Source: Hymenochaete sp. R1 (Eukaryota; Basidiomycota; Agaricomycetes; Hymenochaetales; Hymenochaetaceae). Taken from it: 64,000 nt of DNA. How positions within the stretch are numbered: position 1 is the first letter of the stretch; the number at the start of each line of letters is the position of its first letter. The notes beneath the pieces are model-generated. The model made no database searches. It was given only the letters and a program-made list of their open reading frames with translations, and was not told where the DNA came from. This document shows, piece after piece, positions 8,903 to 22,045 of this stretch. The translations under genes were made by a program, and so were the position numbers. Where the stretch lies: assembly GCA_019400425.1 (NCBI GenBank), contig JAFREE010000002.1, forward strand, positions 62,001 through 126,000. The letters run 5' to 3'.

Positions 8903-10750
8903 TCATGCAATTCCATTCAATATCTTTTTAGGATGTGAACTACCTTCTGGTACAATGACACGTTGCACGACAGCCTCCCACATCGCATCATTCACTCCCT
9001 TGGCCCTCGCCAACTGCGACCGAAGGTGCTCTACCTGACTCTCGAGTTCACGTACTTTTGTTTCTTGTACGTGTTGAGACCGTTGTTGTGTCAACGTTCC
9101 GCTGGTAGGGGCGACACCCAGAAGGCTCGCCTGATCTTGCAAAATGGCCTCCGCAGAGTATTCTGTTGAATCAATATATGTCTTCTGGACGATAATGCAT
9201 GAGTGGAATGATCCTTTTGAAACGACAAAGCTTACTCACCTCAGTTGAAGGGAGTAACATCATAGACACCTCGTGAGCAGCTCTTGATTTTCCATCTCGT
9301 ACTCTTTGAAAGGGAAGAACTGGACTCATTGGTAGCACATCCTTAGCACCAGTCACACTGGACACGTTGAGGCTGAGACTAATGTTTCCGATTAGATCCG
9401 GAGGTTTGAGCATGCATTCAATGTAGGTGATTGACAAGCACTGAGCTTTATTCTTCACGGGCGAGATGGTTCGCAAAAGTTGGTGGGAAGCGACATCGTA
9501 GAGATGCAAGTCACCTGCATTCGATCCGACTAGGAGGGTTGATTGAGTGAGAGAAAAGGCCAAACAAGTGGCTGGATGTCTAAAGCATTGGTGAGCTTCG
9601 GTTGTACTTGCAAGTCGAGAGGAGATTCCCCCACTTCAGTTTTATCGATCGTTTCGATTCAGCATCTACACGAACCGCTTCACCCAGGCTTCCTCCTCCC
9701 AATGCTTCAACAGGAGGCCCCCCGCTTTGCCTGTCTTTACTTTGGAACAAGTTTACTCTGCATATCGTCGATGATGAGCCCGTTGCTCCAGAAGTCGAAG
9801 CGGCGAAAAAGAAACGTTCTGCCCCCTCAAACGCCAGCTTTTGTATTGGACCGGGAAAAAGGAAAGTTGTGATCAGACTTTGAGAGTAGAGGTCCCATAG
9901 CTGAGAAGGGGCCAAAGAGAAAATAAGCGACAGTTCGCTCTGCGGAACGGATAAATATGTGGCTGACCTTTACGGAGTGATCCGTGGAAGAGGTCAGAAT
10001 CCGACATGAAGGAAAGAGACCAAATCCGCAAATTATGTCCGTGATTGGCAGTGTATGATCAGAAAGGACACAGTAAGGTGAGGGTGTCTCCGTTTGAGCT
10101 TCGTTGTCTAAAAGGCTTCGGAGATTATGTCAGAGAGAGATGAGAGAAGTATGAAAGCAATACCTCGACATCATCCAAACACTGACACCCGAGTCTTCAC
10201 TCCCGGAGACAAGTGCGGCTCCGTCTCTAGTGAAACGCAAGACAGAGACTCTTCGATAATGTGCATCCCAAACGTTGAATAGGACCCCGGACGCAATCTA
10301 AGTGCATAACAAATAAGAAAGTGTTCTCTTTTCCATTTGACACCATAAAATTACCTCCCAAAGGTATATGCGACCCTGTGCTGTACCACCTGCGCAATAG
10401 TCGCCTGAGCTATCAATAGCGATACAAGAGAGTCTTTCAGGTAGCACCATCTTCAAGGCAATTTGGTCCTAAAAATGATTAAAATCCGATACTAATAAAG
10501 ATATAACATTTCGACTTACTTTCTGGAAGTGGTAAGCACTCATAATTGACTTGTCTGGTTGAGCCGCTAGTATGAAGCCGCCCCGTCCATTCTGAGTTTG
10601 TAAAACAGCGGTTGAATGGACGTCGGCACATGTCTGTTTGAAAGATGCAAGGACGGAGCCTGTCTGAAAATCATGGACAGTAATTGCACCAAGACCTTGA
10701 CTTGATGATGAAGCTCCTGCTGAACACAGAATGGTTTCCTGACAATTCAT
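8903..10750 (-). CDS. IPI3: Ipi3/WDR18-like WD40 protein of the Rix1 complex
   Basis: Component of the Rix1 (Ipi1-Ipi2-Ipi3) complex, needed for processing of internal transcribed spacer 2 and late maturation of the 60S ribosomal subunit; nuclear. The multi-exon minus-strand gene starts at MNCQETILCSAGASSSSQG. WD40-type blades follow, for example the exon near 10.35-10.47 kb reading LPERLSCIAIDSSGDYCAGG and GRIYLWEI, then VSVLRFTRDGAALVSGSEDS and a later STDHSVK block. An exon at about 9.48-9.56 kb (LLVGSNAGDLHLYDVASHQL) forms a late blade. The C-terminus is a short coiled coil (KVRELESQVEHLRSQLARAKG) followed by NDAMWEAVVQRV, an arrangement seen in fungal Ipi3. Exon edges in the centre are approximate. 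Other WD40 proteins are possible, but the LPERLSC/GRIYLWE pattern and coiled-coil tail favour Ipi3. Confidence 0.82.
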
Positions 10751-10996
10751 ACTATGAGTTGTATTGATGTTACGGGTTGTCGGTTGGTTTCAAGCAGATC
10801 TAGAGAGAAGCGGCGGGAACAAACTTCTTCGAATGGCTACCAAATTTGGTAACGCAGATCGTCGAACTTTCTCGAGCTCGGACTTTGCCGATTCCACACA
10901 TCATCGCAGCAGCAAGTCGACTCAAATGTGGCTAAACAGAACTTCCCTCGTTACACTCATCTCACATTCCTCTCGTCTATTAGTTTCCCAAAGAGA

Positions 10997-12402
10997 ATGG
11001 CGAAACATCTTTATGAAATACTAGGCTTAGACTCAAAAGCCACAAAGGAAGACAGTATGTTCTCTCTGAGTCTATCGTACAGTAATTTGATTGACACCAT
11101 CGCCAGTTCGTAGGGCATACCGCCGAGCTGCACTCCGAACCCATCCAGACAAGCTTCCTCAAAACGCATCGGAGCAGGAAAAGATTGACTACGCTGAAAA
11201 GTTCAGAAAGGTATAATAAAGTATCTGTCGACGCGTTCCTTCTGATAGACTCTCCTCAGGTGAACAACGCATACGAAGTGCTCAGCGATGAAGAGAAGCG
11301 CCGGGTAAGTGAATGTCTTCGTCAGTTTACCGTTTATTTATTTCATAATCGCCACCAGACGTATGACAAGTATGGCGAATGGCCTCCTCCGCAAGCAGCG
11401 AACGACTCTTTCCCAGGACAACCCTCTCATACGCACTCGCGGAACGCAGGTTTCAATGCCCCATTCTCAGGTTTCCCATTTGGAAACGACCCATTTTTCA
11501 ATGATCCTTTCTTCTCAAACCCATTTGGAGCTTCTGGTTCTCGCTCTAGAAGGCCACAAGACTTTTATTCATTTTCGGATCCCTTTTCTCTATTTGAACG
11601 CGTGTTTGAGGACGTATTCCGAGACGTCCACGACCCGTTCATTGACAGTCGACGACATGGTCCCCGAAATCTATCTGGCCACGATCCTTTTGGACATCAA
11701 ACCCTTTTTGGATCTGGTCCGGGATTTGCAATGCTTCCGTCGATGTTCAATCATGCTGCCCTTCCGTTCGGAGGTCAGTCATCGAGCTTTCAGTCTTCGA
11801 TCGGTGGCGGCGGGAATGGCCGATGGGTTTCTCAGAGTCAGATGACGCGCACTGTCAATGGTGTTACTGAAAGTGTCTTTAAGCGTACTGACTCTGATGT
11901 AAGCATATTTTCCTTGTCACTTGATTCACCTCAGCTGATTCTGTTTCAGGGCAATGAACATGTCACTTATTCCTACCCAGATGGGCGTGAAAGACATCTT
12001 CTGAATGGCGTCGAACAACCGTCCCAAAATAATGCCTTACCTCCTCCACAAGTTCAATCGGACCATGCCCTTCCACCTCCTCCGCCGTATCCAGGCTCCG
12101 TACGTAACGAACGCCCGGAACGGGAAAGAAGCCACCGTAAGGAGCGCCGAGACCGAGACCGGGAGATCAGGGAACGTGCGGACGCTGCAAACCGTTCCGC
12201 TAGTCCAGGTAAGTATGCTCAAACTGACATTTATACACAAATGTTCATGGTTTTCACTCCAGTAGAATACCGCAATAATTCTGGTCCTGACCGCGAGAAA
12301 CATTACCGACAACATAGTCTGTTGCATCGCCGACACGACAGACACGAGGATGACAATGTCGAAAATCGAGAACACCAGAAACGGCACCGGTCGCAGCAGT
12401 AG
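10997..12402 (+). CDS. J-domain (DnaJ/Hsp40) co-chaperone
   Basis: J-domain protein that would stimulate an Hsp70. Start MAKHLYEILGLDSKATKED; splicing gives IRRAYRRAALRTHPDKLPQN with the HPD tripeptide, then KFRKVNNAYEVLSDEEKRRTYDKYG, a complete N-terminal J domain (residues 1-75). Next is a Phe/Pro/Asp-rich stretch with DPFF repeats in place of a classic G/F region, then WVSQSQMTRTVNGVTESVFKRTDSDGNEHVTYSYPDGRERHLLNG. This last segment resembles the beta-rich part of DNAJB2/B6-type proteins. The tail is very basic and Arg/Glu/His-rich. No zinc-finger (CxxCxGxG) domain is present, so it is not class A. About five introns of 50-75 bp; the final one is in frame. The exact client and compartment cannot be told; the basic tail may direct it to the nucleus. 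Confidence 0.85.
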
Positions 12403-12685
12403 TGACTTCACGTCAATTTCCAATTTGCATCCTCTAGGTCTACAAATAAATCGACTTCCTCTCTATTTCTTGATGTAATTTTGTTTTGTTTTGCTTTGTA
12501 TGCTATCAACATGCTATTCTACCTTGAATTCGTTGAAAATATAAGCTTCACATTGGCCATGTTTTCATAAGTCTGGGGTATTCCAGTGCAAATAAGCCTC
12601 GTGCACATATGCACAGAGGTCGGAATATAACGATAACGCTTACAATGTTGAAAAATATTCGGTACATTATTTTTTCAAGGTTCAG

Positions 12686-15600
12686 CTAGTCATCCTTTGT
12701 AAAGGAACCTGATGGTGCGCATTCGTTAGCAAGAAACCGTAGAAGATGATTCGAAGCATACCAAGCCGTCCTTGCGTTTACAGCCTCCTTTCGTACCGAA
12801 CGCTTGGGATCATCCAGTGATTTGTTAAGCTCACGGAGCACATTCGCCCTCTGCGGGTGAAGGATGTCGTATCGCACTGTCTTCGGCAGTATGGACAAAT
12901 ACTTAAGTGCAGCAACTCGCAAGGCCTTTGAATCGCACAATAACCACTTAAAATGAGAAGGATGGATTTCAAGACTAGACTGTACGTACTATTGGTGAAG
13001 TGCCCAGTGCAAGGTTCAACATGGCAGTTACCAGTGTACTGGCATGCTCCTGGGTCGATGTTTCGCCCTGCGTCGCGACTGTCCTCAGTGTCTCAATGAC
13101 ACTGGTCTGGATTGCTGCGTCGGGGATATCGAGGCCTCGGATAAGGTATGGCATCAACTGGGTATAATGAGCCCATGATTATTAAAAGGCATAAATATAG
13201 TGAACATACGGTAGGCATCGAGTCCACGTACGTTGCCTTTGGCAAAGATGATATGAGTGAAGTCAGAGCTACGAGATACGCCTTTTGATCTGAAAAAAAA
13301 GCCGTTAACACAAAATAAATTACCATCTTGAGACTACATGCAATTTGAACGCAGCTCACCTGATTGAGCCTTGACTTTCTCTAATATCACGGGCAATGTA
13401 GCTTTGAAGTACTTCTGCGCGTAGAGCATCTACGCAATGCCTCTGAATTCCATGTTCGAACTGAGATCACTTTAAAGTATCACGTACTCGAACGACGGCG
13501 TGATTAGATTTCGTCAGAATATCGCATTTTGTATCAGCGACTTGTCCGATAGCTTTCGCAGCGTCCCAACCGACATTGGTATCTTCGATCAGAGAGAATA
13601 ACAATTCTTTGAGGGTATTGGCGCGCTCGTCTCCTCGGACGAGAAGAGATCGAATCAACTACTCATTTGGTCAAATAGACATTCCGCAGAGAAAGGGGGA
13701 AAGGTGGATGGTTCTTACCCATAGCCAACTCTGTATTGACGCTTGTCTTCGTTGCAGAGACTTCTGACTCGCGCTCAGGTCCTCTGACCACACGATATCC
13801 AGCTGCCGCGAGATAAACGGTGATAATTCTATAGGCGTAGTTTAGTTAAATTACTAACATATGAACACATCCTTGCGTAGCTCACTTTCGGCATTCTTGT
13901 TGACCAATGACGCAATGATATGATGCGCCGCAGTGGTTTGGATATTATTATCCGCGAGAGTGAGACCCCAATTTTGGATGCTCGTCAAGAAGTCATTTTC
14001 CTCAACTCCCGGCATGAATATCTACATTTTTAGCGCCTATCCCATTCACAGAATTATGCGGAGTTCCACTTACTCCCTTACGGAATGTAATCACCGCTGC
14101 TGCTAGAAGGGAAATTGTGTCTCGTTGAGAGCTTGTCGCCGTATCCTAATAATCCTCAACTAAATATCCTGTAAGCAGTAAAAATAAAATAATGTACCTC
14201 GAAAGGTTCAAAACGCGAGTCTCCTGTGATCTTCCTTTGACCGTGTCCGAGAAATTCTAATTTTCCTTCAAAATAGGTACCACGAAGATCCGTAGCTAAT
14301 TTTATCTGTCGTCTGCACGAGACATTAGTAACGCGGAATGACCATATGCAACAAATCATACTCAGTCGTCTGTGTTCGCAAAATTATCGTAATAATTCGA
14401 CCGGCGACAGGAAGGAGCCTTTCCATAAGATCATACCGATTAAGAACATTTTCTTCAAGCGACATCGAGATGAAAAGCCCAAATAGTCTCGGGACCAGAA
14501 CCTCAACATATTTCGCTACATCCGGATGGCCTGCTTTCGCCTTGAGCTCCAACATGGATGATAGCGTAGTCAATATGCTGTGCGCGTACGCAGCCCTCAA
14601 TTCTGGGTCCTGCTCTTCGTTTTTCGCGGTCGATGCACATATTAAATCCAATTTCGTCGTGAGGCGGACGACTAGCGTCTCAAATAACGGGGCCGGGATG
14701 CACAATCGAGAGAGCCAATGCAAGGTTGCCCAATACCGGGTCCGATCTCGGTGGGAGTCTCGATCAGGTGGGGAATCCGGCAGGGAGCTAAAGAGAATTG
14801 GTAGACTGTATTCTTCAATGATTTTTGAGTTACTTTCGGTGATCGATATCAGGACTCCCAGCGCCGCATCACTAGTTCAAAGTAAATGTGGACTTTTTCC
14901 TGTTTATCAAAAAGAACGACTCACCTGGCCAGCTCTGCCTCTTCAGGATTGCCCTGTAGAAGCTCGTTTACTTGGTTGACAATGTAAACCAGCTCGCTTT
15001 CAGTCAGGACGTCCTTCATCTGGGTCATGACCTTTAGCCCCTCCAAGGCCGCTTCGCTGCTTTCACTGTTCTTCAGCCCCATTATGAAAGCAGATAAGAC
15101 TTCATCCTTAAAGGATAACAGCAACGCCTCCAATCCAAACGCTACGATTTCCCCCAGCTTCTGGTTGATACCAGACACGATGACGCAAAGCAATGTTAAT
15201 ATCTGAGGTCTATGCATTGATTCACCAGGGTCCCGGAAAAGCTTCATGAGGAAAGGGATCGATTTTGTTAAGGCAAGTTCTGTAATATCGCCTGTAAAAT
15301 TAATTAGTCTGAATGTCTCCAGCGCCCGCAAAAGCTCAGGTCGGAAAAAGTGCTTACGAGTTGTCCCAATTAGAGAAGCAATCATCTTACTTGCAGGCAC
15401 AGCTTGTGTCTTCTCAGGCTCACCCATGAGCTCGAGGCACTCCTTGCTGATCTCATTCACCAGATCTTGATCTGCGGGAGACAGTGCAGTGTTTTCGGCG
15501 TCATAAGTGGTTGAAATGAGACTTTGCGTTGCTCGTAGTGCCTCTTGCTCAATCTCGGAATTGATTGGCTGGAAAACCTGCATGGTGTCAGATCAGACCG

Positions 15601-16923
15601 TTTGCAAATAACTTTAAAAATTGCTTTCTAACCTCCATCTTCAGGAAGTTCCATAGATTTTTTGCATTTTTCTGAGCCACTAGAGAGCCAAAGGCAGGAA
15701 GACACAAGCTTATCGTCTCAATTATATCTTTCTGCAAACTATTATATTTGGAAACATGCGAGGCATATCAAAATACTACTGACCTTCGTTGTCGGTGAAC
15801 TTGCCAGTAACTTATCACAGAACAGAGGTAGAGCCAATTTTCCGAATAGTGGTGAGGCACTCAGGCATGATCTTTTTCTCGGTTAATTGACGCGAAGAAT
15901 AAGAGTACGACACCACACCTTAAGGATGTCTTTAAATCGTCAGCAGTTATCCCATACGGGTCGTCGGGGGGCGGTCTGAATGTTATGGGGAAATAGCAAA
16001 AGATAATGTTGAACAAATCCTGGATCCAGAAACTTCAGATTCAGATACCAGTTCGTCAAAAAATCAAACTCACATCGACATGTCGACTGATGTCAAACTC
16101 GATGCATATCACTCTATCCATGGTGAACGCCAGGAGTAGGTTTCGAGGATCCTTTTCTCCGTCCAAAAGCGCAATGTACCCGGTAAGAAAAACATCGTTA
16201 TCCGCCTTCAAAACTTCGATTTTGTAAGATATACATACAAAGTATCAAAATAAGCGTACCGTTTCTATGTCGTGCGAGTAAGGAATCCAGGATTTGGTAC
16301 ACAAGGAAACGCGTTGACTGGGTCAGCGACCTCATCTTCACGTGCACGAACAACCTTATGCAATGTTTATGAGTACGAGATAGAGAATGAGCAAAGTCAC
16401 ATACGCCTTGCATACATCAGCAGCATCCACATCCGTAAAGGTGGGCAGAGAAGAGAGGGTGATAAGACCCTTTAATGCTGGTAGGACAGTTTCTTCGTCT
16501 TCTAGCTTTCCGGTATAGAATGTAACAAGGACACGAGCTTCATACAGATAATTTAGTCCAAGAACCTTGTGATAGTCTATACACTCACTTGCTTGTCGGT
16601 TGATTTTATCTACTGGACATTGTTCCAACACCCTGGATAAGATATCCACGCCTGTAACGTATATGCATGAACAACGGTCTTCGAAGTATAGATTCCAGCG
16701 CGTACCCTTTCCCCTCAACACATCCTCCTCAGATGTTAGATATTCCCCTAAAGCTTTGACCATGTTGAGTAAGGTGGTCTCGCCAGAGGAAATGTCTACG
16801 ATCTTAAATGAGGAGCAACCAAAATGCGAGGCAATGCAGGCACAAACCGGTAACCAGTCGGTGAAGTTCTTCGTCGCGACCTGAAGTCATCCAGGCCCTC
16901 ACAAGCCTTTCAGTTGAATCCAT
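12686..16923 (-). CDS. MMS19: MMS19, cytosolic iron-sulfur assembly targeting factor
   Basis: Large HEAT-repeat protein of the CIA targeting complex, which delivers Fe-S clusters to DNA helicases and polymerases and so affects repair and TFIIH function. The ATG at 16923 gives MDSTERLVRAWMTSGRDEEL; splicing leads into DISSGETTLLNMVKALGEYLTSEED, the family's N-terminal signature. The hallmark ITFRPPPDDPYGITADDLKTSL is encoded near 15.92-15.98 kb. The C-terminal HEAT repeats end with LLPFLLP-type repeats, DPKRSVRKEAVNARTAWY and a short acidic tail. The gene is split into many exons, some under 100 bp, by introns of about 50-70 bp; several central exon limits are approximate. It lies head-to-head with the NDUFAF7-like gene, about 220 bp between starts. 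Confidence 0.92.
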
Positions 16924-17144
16924 AGCAATAATGCGCCTGCGGTACTAGCTCAAAACCGCTATGTCGAAACCTTTGTTGTGGTGGGAAGTAAACCTTGAAT
17001 GGGAGCCCAGAATCGGGTGCCAATGTGGACTCGGGGATGTCTGCTGTCGATCCCGCACCGGCGGCGCGAGCGAATCCGACAACGACTAAATCGAAAGTCA
17101 AAGCATCACGCTCACGCTCACCTTTTCCTCTCGTCCAAGGGCTC

Positions 17145-18939
17145 ATGCTCAGCCCGCGATGGCAACTCCGGTGTATACGACTATGTCTTCGACAGTGTCC
17201 AACGCCTCTCATTTCTCCTGCTCGTCATCGACTGTATAGCTCTTCACCAAACATCCCTTCGAGACCTTCCCGAGGCATAGGCAAGCAAACGGAGGAACGC
17301 TTCGATTTCAACGCCAAGCCAGAGGACTCCCTCACCTCCAGCGCCGAGCACACCAAACTCAAGCAAGTGACCGCCAATGACCTCGAGAACTGCACAGAGC
17401 CGCCACGGAATGTGAGGATGCTCGTGCGCGACTACATCGAGGATGCGCTGTACAATCCGAATTATGGGTACTTCCCGAAGCAGGCTACGATCTTCTCAGG
17501 TCTTGAAGAAACGAAGCTTGATTTTTCGAGGATAAGGGACTCGAATGAGTTTCAGGAGATTGTAGCGCGGAAGTACGAACAGATTGGAAAGGATTCTGTA
17601 GGGCCAGGCGTTCAAGTTTTTCATACGCCGACAGAGCTGTTTCGCGTACGTTCCAACATAATTTCTCACTTTTCTTAATACGGCTGACGTGTTTCTATTG
17701 AATTAGCCTCACTTTGGTCAAGCTATTGCTCAGTGTATTGTATCTGAGTATCTCCTCAAGTATTTCCCGTACGAAGACTTAAACCTATACGAGATTGGCG
17801 CAGGCAATGGCTCGTTGGCAATGGACATATTGAACTTCATCGAGGAGCGACATCCTGAGGTCTATGAAAGAACGAAGTACACCATCATTGAGATTAGTGC
17901 CAGTCTCGCTCAGAAGCAGCTGGAAACGCTTGGGTCTGCTCACAGTTGCGTCGAGGTGGTAAACAAGAGTATTTTCCGGTGGAAGAAGCGGGAAACAGCT
18001 CCTTGTTTCGTTGTCATGATGGAGGTCATCGTAAGCTCGAATCATGTTCTTCAGTCCGACCGTTGCTGATGTGCTTCTTGTTGTGGGTCATTATAGGACA
18101 ACTTTGCTCATGACATGCTTCGTTACGACATGAAGACACTGGAGCCGTATCAAGCGTTTGTAGCGATTGATGAGCAAGGCGATTACTCGACGCATTATAC
18201 GCGAGTGACAGACCCTCTGATTTTATCTTTCCTAAGACTACGCAAGAAGCTGGACCATCCCCTCCCTCTCCCCAGACTTCTCCGTGCCTCCCATCGCATT
18301 CGAAAACTCTACAGCCAACTGCCTTTCTCACCCAACCTATCCCAACCAGAGTACATCCCAACCCGTCTCCTCTCCCTTCTCTCGACTCTCCGCACATACT
18401 TCCCCCTCCATCGCCTCTTGCTCTCAGACTTCTCGTCCCTCCCTGACACCGTGAAAGGCTACAACGCGCCCGTCGTCCAGACCCGCCTGGGGAACGTCAT
18501 GATCCCCTGCTCCTCTCTCTTCGTCAAACAAGGCTACTTCGACATCTTCTTCCCGACCGACTTTGACCGGCTCCGCGATATGTACGAACACGTCCTCACC
18601 AGGCCCTACCAACGCGTTCTCGACCCACTCGACGACACGAAGTCTTCTCCTGCTTCCTCACAAACACACACGCCCGAAGCGCGCCCCACGCCCCTCTGGA
18701 ACAGCGTCTCCCCGCTCGCGATGGGCTCCGAGTTCTTCTCGAGCCATCATCCCAAGAACAGGCGCTCGCCCCTGGACGGCGTCGTCTCTGCGAGCGGGCT
18801 ACCGGTAGGCGAGCGTAAGTCGAGCGTGTTCACGCATGCGGAGTTCATGGAGACGTATGCGGATGTGGAGCGGACGCGGTTACGCAATGGAGAGAACCCG
18901 ATGTTGGATTTCTACAAGAATGTCAAGTTTTTGTTTTGA
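17145..18939 (+). CDS. NDUFAF7: NDUFAF7/MidA-family SAM-dependent methyltransferase, mitochondrial
   Basis: Protein-arginine methyltransferase family; in animals NDUFAF7 methylates an arginine of a complex I core subunit during assembly. Exons 17145-17645, 17707-18030 and 18097-18939 give 555 residues. I chose the ATG at 17145 because it begins MLSPRWQLRCIRLCLRQC, a good mitochondrial targeting sequence; in-frame ATGs lie upstream at 16995 and 17037. Family marks: VRDYIEDALYNPNYGYF, TPTELFRPHFGQAIAQCI, the SAM-binding YEIGAGNGSLAMDIL, the motif VIDNFAHDMLRYD, and late GNVMIPCSSLFVKQGYFDIFFPTDF. Between the conserved core and C-terminus there is a Ser/Pro-rich insert around residues 455-500. 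Complex I context is shared with the 21 kDa subunit at the left end of the window, though not linked as an operon. Confidence 0.9.
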
Positions 18940-19087
18940 GGGAGCGGAGACTGAGTGCTTGGATGGATCGGACTTTGGTGGTGTGGTTGTGTGCGGAAGA
19001 CCAATGGTGGTAATACACCGAACTGCTTGCTCCACATCAACTGCATTTTGTTTTCTAGCTTTCCGCGTACAATAGACCATTCATATC

Positions 19088-20299
19088 TCAACTTTTCTTC
19101 AATATGTATACATAATAATGAAACATATCCCCCAAGGTGCGAATCTCGAGTTCCGTTCCCGGTCTCGTGAGGTACCGTTTTCGAAAGTGCGGCTGGCCGA
19201 AGGTGATATACAGAAAACGGCCTGTGGACTCTTTCAAGACGCTGAGTACATCAAGCGAGTGGGTTAAAAAAAGAGGTATTCAGTATTGAGGAGTAGACAA
19301 GCTTACCGGAGTACTTCGTCGATTTCTGAATTGCAATCTGCTAGAACCTTTTCCGGAGGATCCTTTTGTATAACTCAGCCAAATGAAACGACTAAGATCA
19401 CGATAGGACGAGCGTGCACACTCACCCATACGTCCCCCTTGGACGTCATCATAGCATCCATGGTCCCTTCAGCAACAGCAACATACAACCACGGTCAGAC
19501 CAAAGAGCAGGAGCACCGTTCAGTGAAAAACACTGCTACCGCTACAGTACCTTTATCGATAGCAACGTCGAATGAACGTGATTCGAAGCTTAACTCCCTG
19601 ACGTCCATTTCCAGCCATTCCATCGAAGGCCTCAAGTCTCGATGCCGGTCTTTCATCTGGGAGATCACAACGCCGGAGTACTAATAGCCCGAGTCGGCCG
19701 TGCGTGACTACGCTGAGGATGTTGTTTGTTAGGGATGCGTTGGGGAGGACGGACTCACGTCGACGTTGACGATATTGTGATAGCCATCATCGTACATCTT
19801 TACCAAGCCCAGCATCAGCTTCTCTATTCGCATTCTCCCCGTGTGTGTTGGGGGGGGGGATATTTTTTTAAATAAAGAAAAAAAAAACATGCACACCTCT
19901 TCGGATAACGTCGAGTTCCCGCATCCTAACATTAGGATCCTGGCGGTCTTGTCCGGGATGAGTTCGCCCACGATATGCGCGATGTCCGAGTACGACTTGA
20001 ACCAGTCGAAAGACGTCCCATCGTCTGCTTCTCTAATGCGTTCGAGTCGCCCGAAAATAATATTGATTTTTTTTTAAAAAAAAAATAGCAAAAAAGGCAT
20101 GAGCTCCATAGTTTTTTTAAAGGAACTATGAAGGACTGGGGTATGTATATTTACTTGCGGTAGCGTTTGTTCCTGCAGTCGTAGTTAAAAGGGTGTTTTT
20201 TTCTTGGTATTATTAGAGTGTTTGGAGAGGTGAGGGGAGGACATGCCAGTATTCCATCGATTCATATTCCTCGTTTTTGTCAGGGAGAACGTCGAGCAT
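19088..20299 (-). CDS. METTL13/EEF1AKMT4-like methyltransferase
   Basis: Seven-beta-strand SAM-dependent methyltransferase resembling METTL13 and EEF1AKMT4, which modify translation elongation factor eEF1A. Spliced order of blocks: MLDVLPDKNEEYESMEYWN, KRYRKEADDGTSFDWFKSYSD, the SAM motif ARILMLGCGNSTLSEEMYDD, GYHNIVNVDYSGVVISQM, MEWLEMDVRELSFESRSFDV, AIDKGTMDAMMTSKGDVW, then RFLYITFGQPHFRKRYL and the C-terminal FHYYVYILKKS. About eight exons. The first intron (20246-20173) appears to be GC-AG: only a donor at TG|GCATGT restores the family YWNKRY motif; using the nearby GT breaks it. Target substrate is inferred. The start is the first ATG in frame with this block and lies 269 bp from the divergent Kei1 gene. 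Confidence 0.85.
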
Positions 20300-20567
20300 G
20301 ATGGTGGTGGTAAAGTAGGCCGGGGGAACGATGAACAAGTTGAAGGTGAGGACTAGGAAAGACGGTCACCAAAACGCGTGCTCATCGCTCTCTCCGAATC
20401 ACTCTCCTCTCCTCCTACGCTCATCATCATCATCCCCTCAAAAACACTCGTAATAACACGAAACTATCGCTACCACCGCCGCTCTTTACACCCAAATCTT
20501 CCTTTGATATCCATCCCCAGCATCTGTCTCGCCGTTTAGGACAAGGCGACCGAATCCAGCACCGTGA

Positions 20568-22045
20568 ATGATGAAGCTGACCCTCAAACCCCAATGGCGA
20601 CTCCGCCCGCTCAACTCCTTCCTGGGCTTCATCGACTTGAAGCTTGGCGTCACCATCGTCCTCCTATTCGCCGTACGTAGAAGTTTTCTTTTGAATTCTG
20701 ACGATAAGATGCGTTGTCGTTGTTGAGTGCTGATACGTCGTGAAATCAGGTTCTAAACAAAGTGGCTGGCGTGTATGGCCTCATCGCTGTCTTCACCGGC
20801 GGCTCGTTCGCTCAGGTCAGCCTGTACATCTACTCTGTCCTCGCGCTCGTCGCCTTCGGCTGGGCCATCAAGGCCATCTCAGAGGTCCGTCCGTCTCCCC
20901 TCTTCATCTTCTTCCCCCTCACCCCAATTTCTCTAAAACCCCGCCTTCCGCTCGCCCGCCCGCCCGTATCCGTCCGTTACACGTAACCCACAGGAAGACC
21001 CCCGCCGCACACTCTACTTCGCCCACCTCTTCTTCGCGGACCACGTCCTCTCGACGGCCTGGACCGTCTTCTTCGCCGTCGTGTGGTGGCTGTACACGCC
21101 CCACGACGGGCGGCGCCAGGCGAACTCGGCGGCGCAGGAGGAGCTCATGAAGGGGCATATGGGGCACGAGATGACGGATGGGGAGCGCACGGAGGCTGCG
21201 ATGGAGATTTGGAATAAGGAGAAGGGGCTCGCGGCGGCGGTTATTGTCGTTGGGTGGTTGGCGAAGGTGCGTTTCGTTCTTTGCTTTTCACCCCGTCGCT
21301 CGTCATTTGGCGTTTGGCGTTATTGAAGGAAAAGATGAACGAACGATGATTTATTTGGTGTCTTTTTTTAAATCATTAGCTTTATTTCGCGATTCTCATA
21401 TACTCCTACGCCATCCACCTCCGCAAAGGCTCGTACCGTTCCCTCCCACGCACCAACGCCTCCTCCCAGTCCTCATCCTCCTACGCCGCGCTCGACTCGT
21501 CGCGCTACTCGCGCTTCCCCGAGAGCGTCCTCGGCAACGACGAGGACGACGAACTCATGGACGACCATTACCAGGTTCCGTACTCGTCAGCCGGTCACCG
21601 TGCGGGTGGGCCTGGCGCTGGCGGTTCTTCGATCACTTCCTTTGCGGATTTCATCAATGCGCCTGGACGGGGGCAGCGCTACCGTAGCCGCAGTCCCGTC
21701 CCTTCGTCCTCTCCCAACACCACCAACAATAACACCACCTCCAACATCAACGTGAATGGCAAATCAGCAAACGGCACGAAAGGCTCCCCACGAGAGAAAG
21801 AAAAAGACAAGGAACCGACGGACTTTGAGAACGAGGGCGCAAACGAGTACGAAGACGAAGTCCTATTCGACTCTGACGAGCTCCGGAACCATTCGCGGTT
21901 GGCGACGACGGAGGAGAGCACGAGCGTGAGTTCGCGGGATGAGGAAGGGCCGGGGGCGAGTGGGCGGGGGTATGCGTATGCGTATACGCCGTCGTTGACG
22001 AAGGAAAGGCCGAGGTCTGGGTATTCGAAGAATTCGATTTCGTGA
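20568..22045 (+). CDS. KEI1: Kei1, regulatory subunit of inositol-phosphorylceramide synthase
   Basis: Golgi membrane protein that activates and localises the inositol-phosphorylceramide synthase Aur1, a fungal sphingolipid enzyme absent from animals. Exons join MMKLTLKPQWRLRPLNSFLG, FIDLKLGVTIVLLFA, VLNKVAGVYGLIAVFTGG and VSLYIYSVLALVAFGWAIKA, then RRTLYFAHLFFADHVLSTAW and VIVVGWLAKLYFAILIYSYA. That is four hydrophobic segments in the family order. The cytosolic tail of about 190 residues is Ser/Asn/Glu-rich and poorly conserved. Two ATGs stand in tandem (20568 and 20571); either could start. In yeast Kei1 is cut by the Kex2 protease; I see no unmistakable Kex2 site here. Confidence 0.88.
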
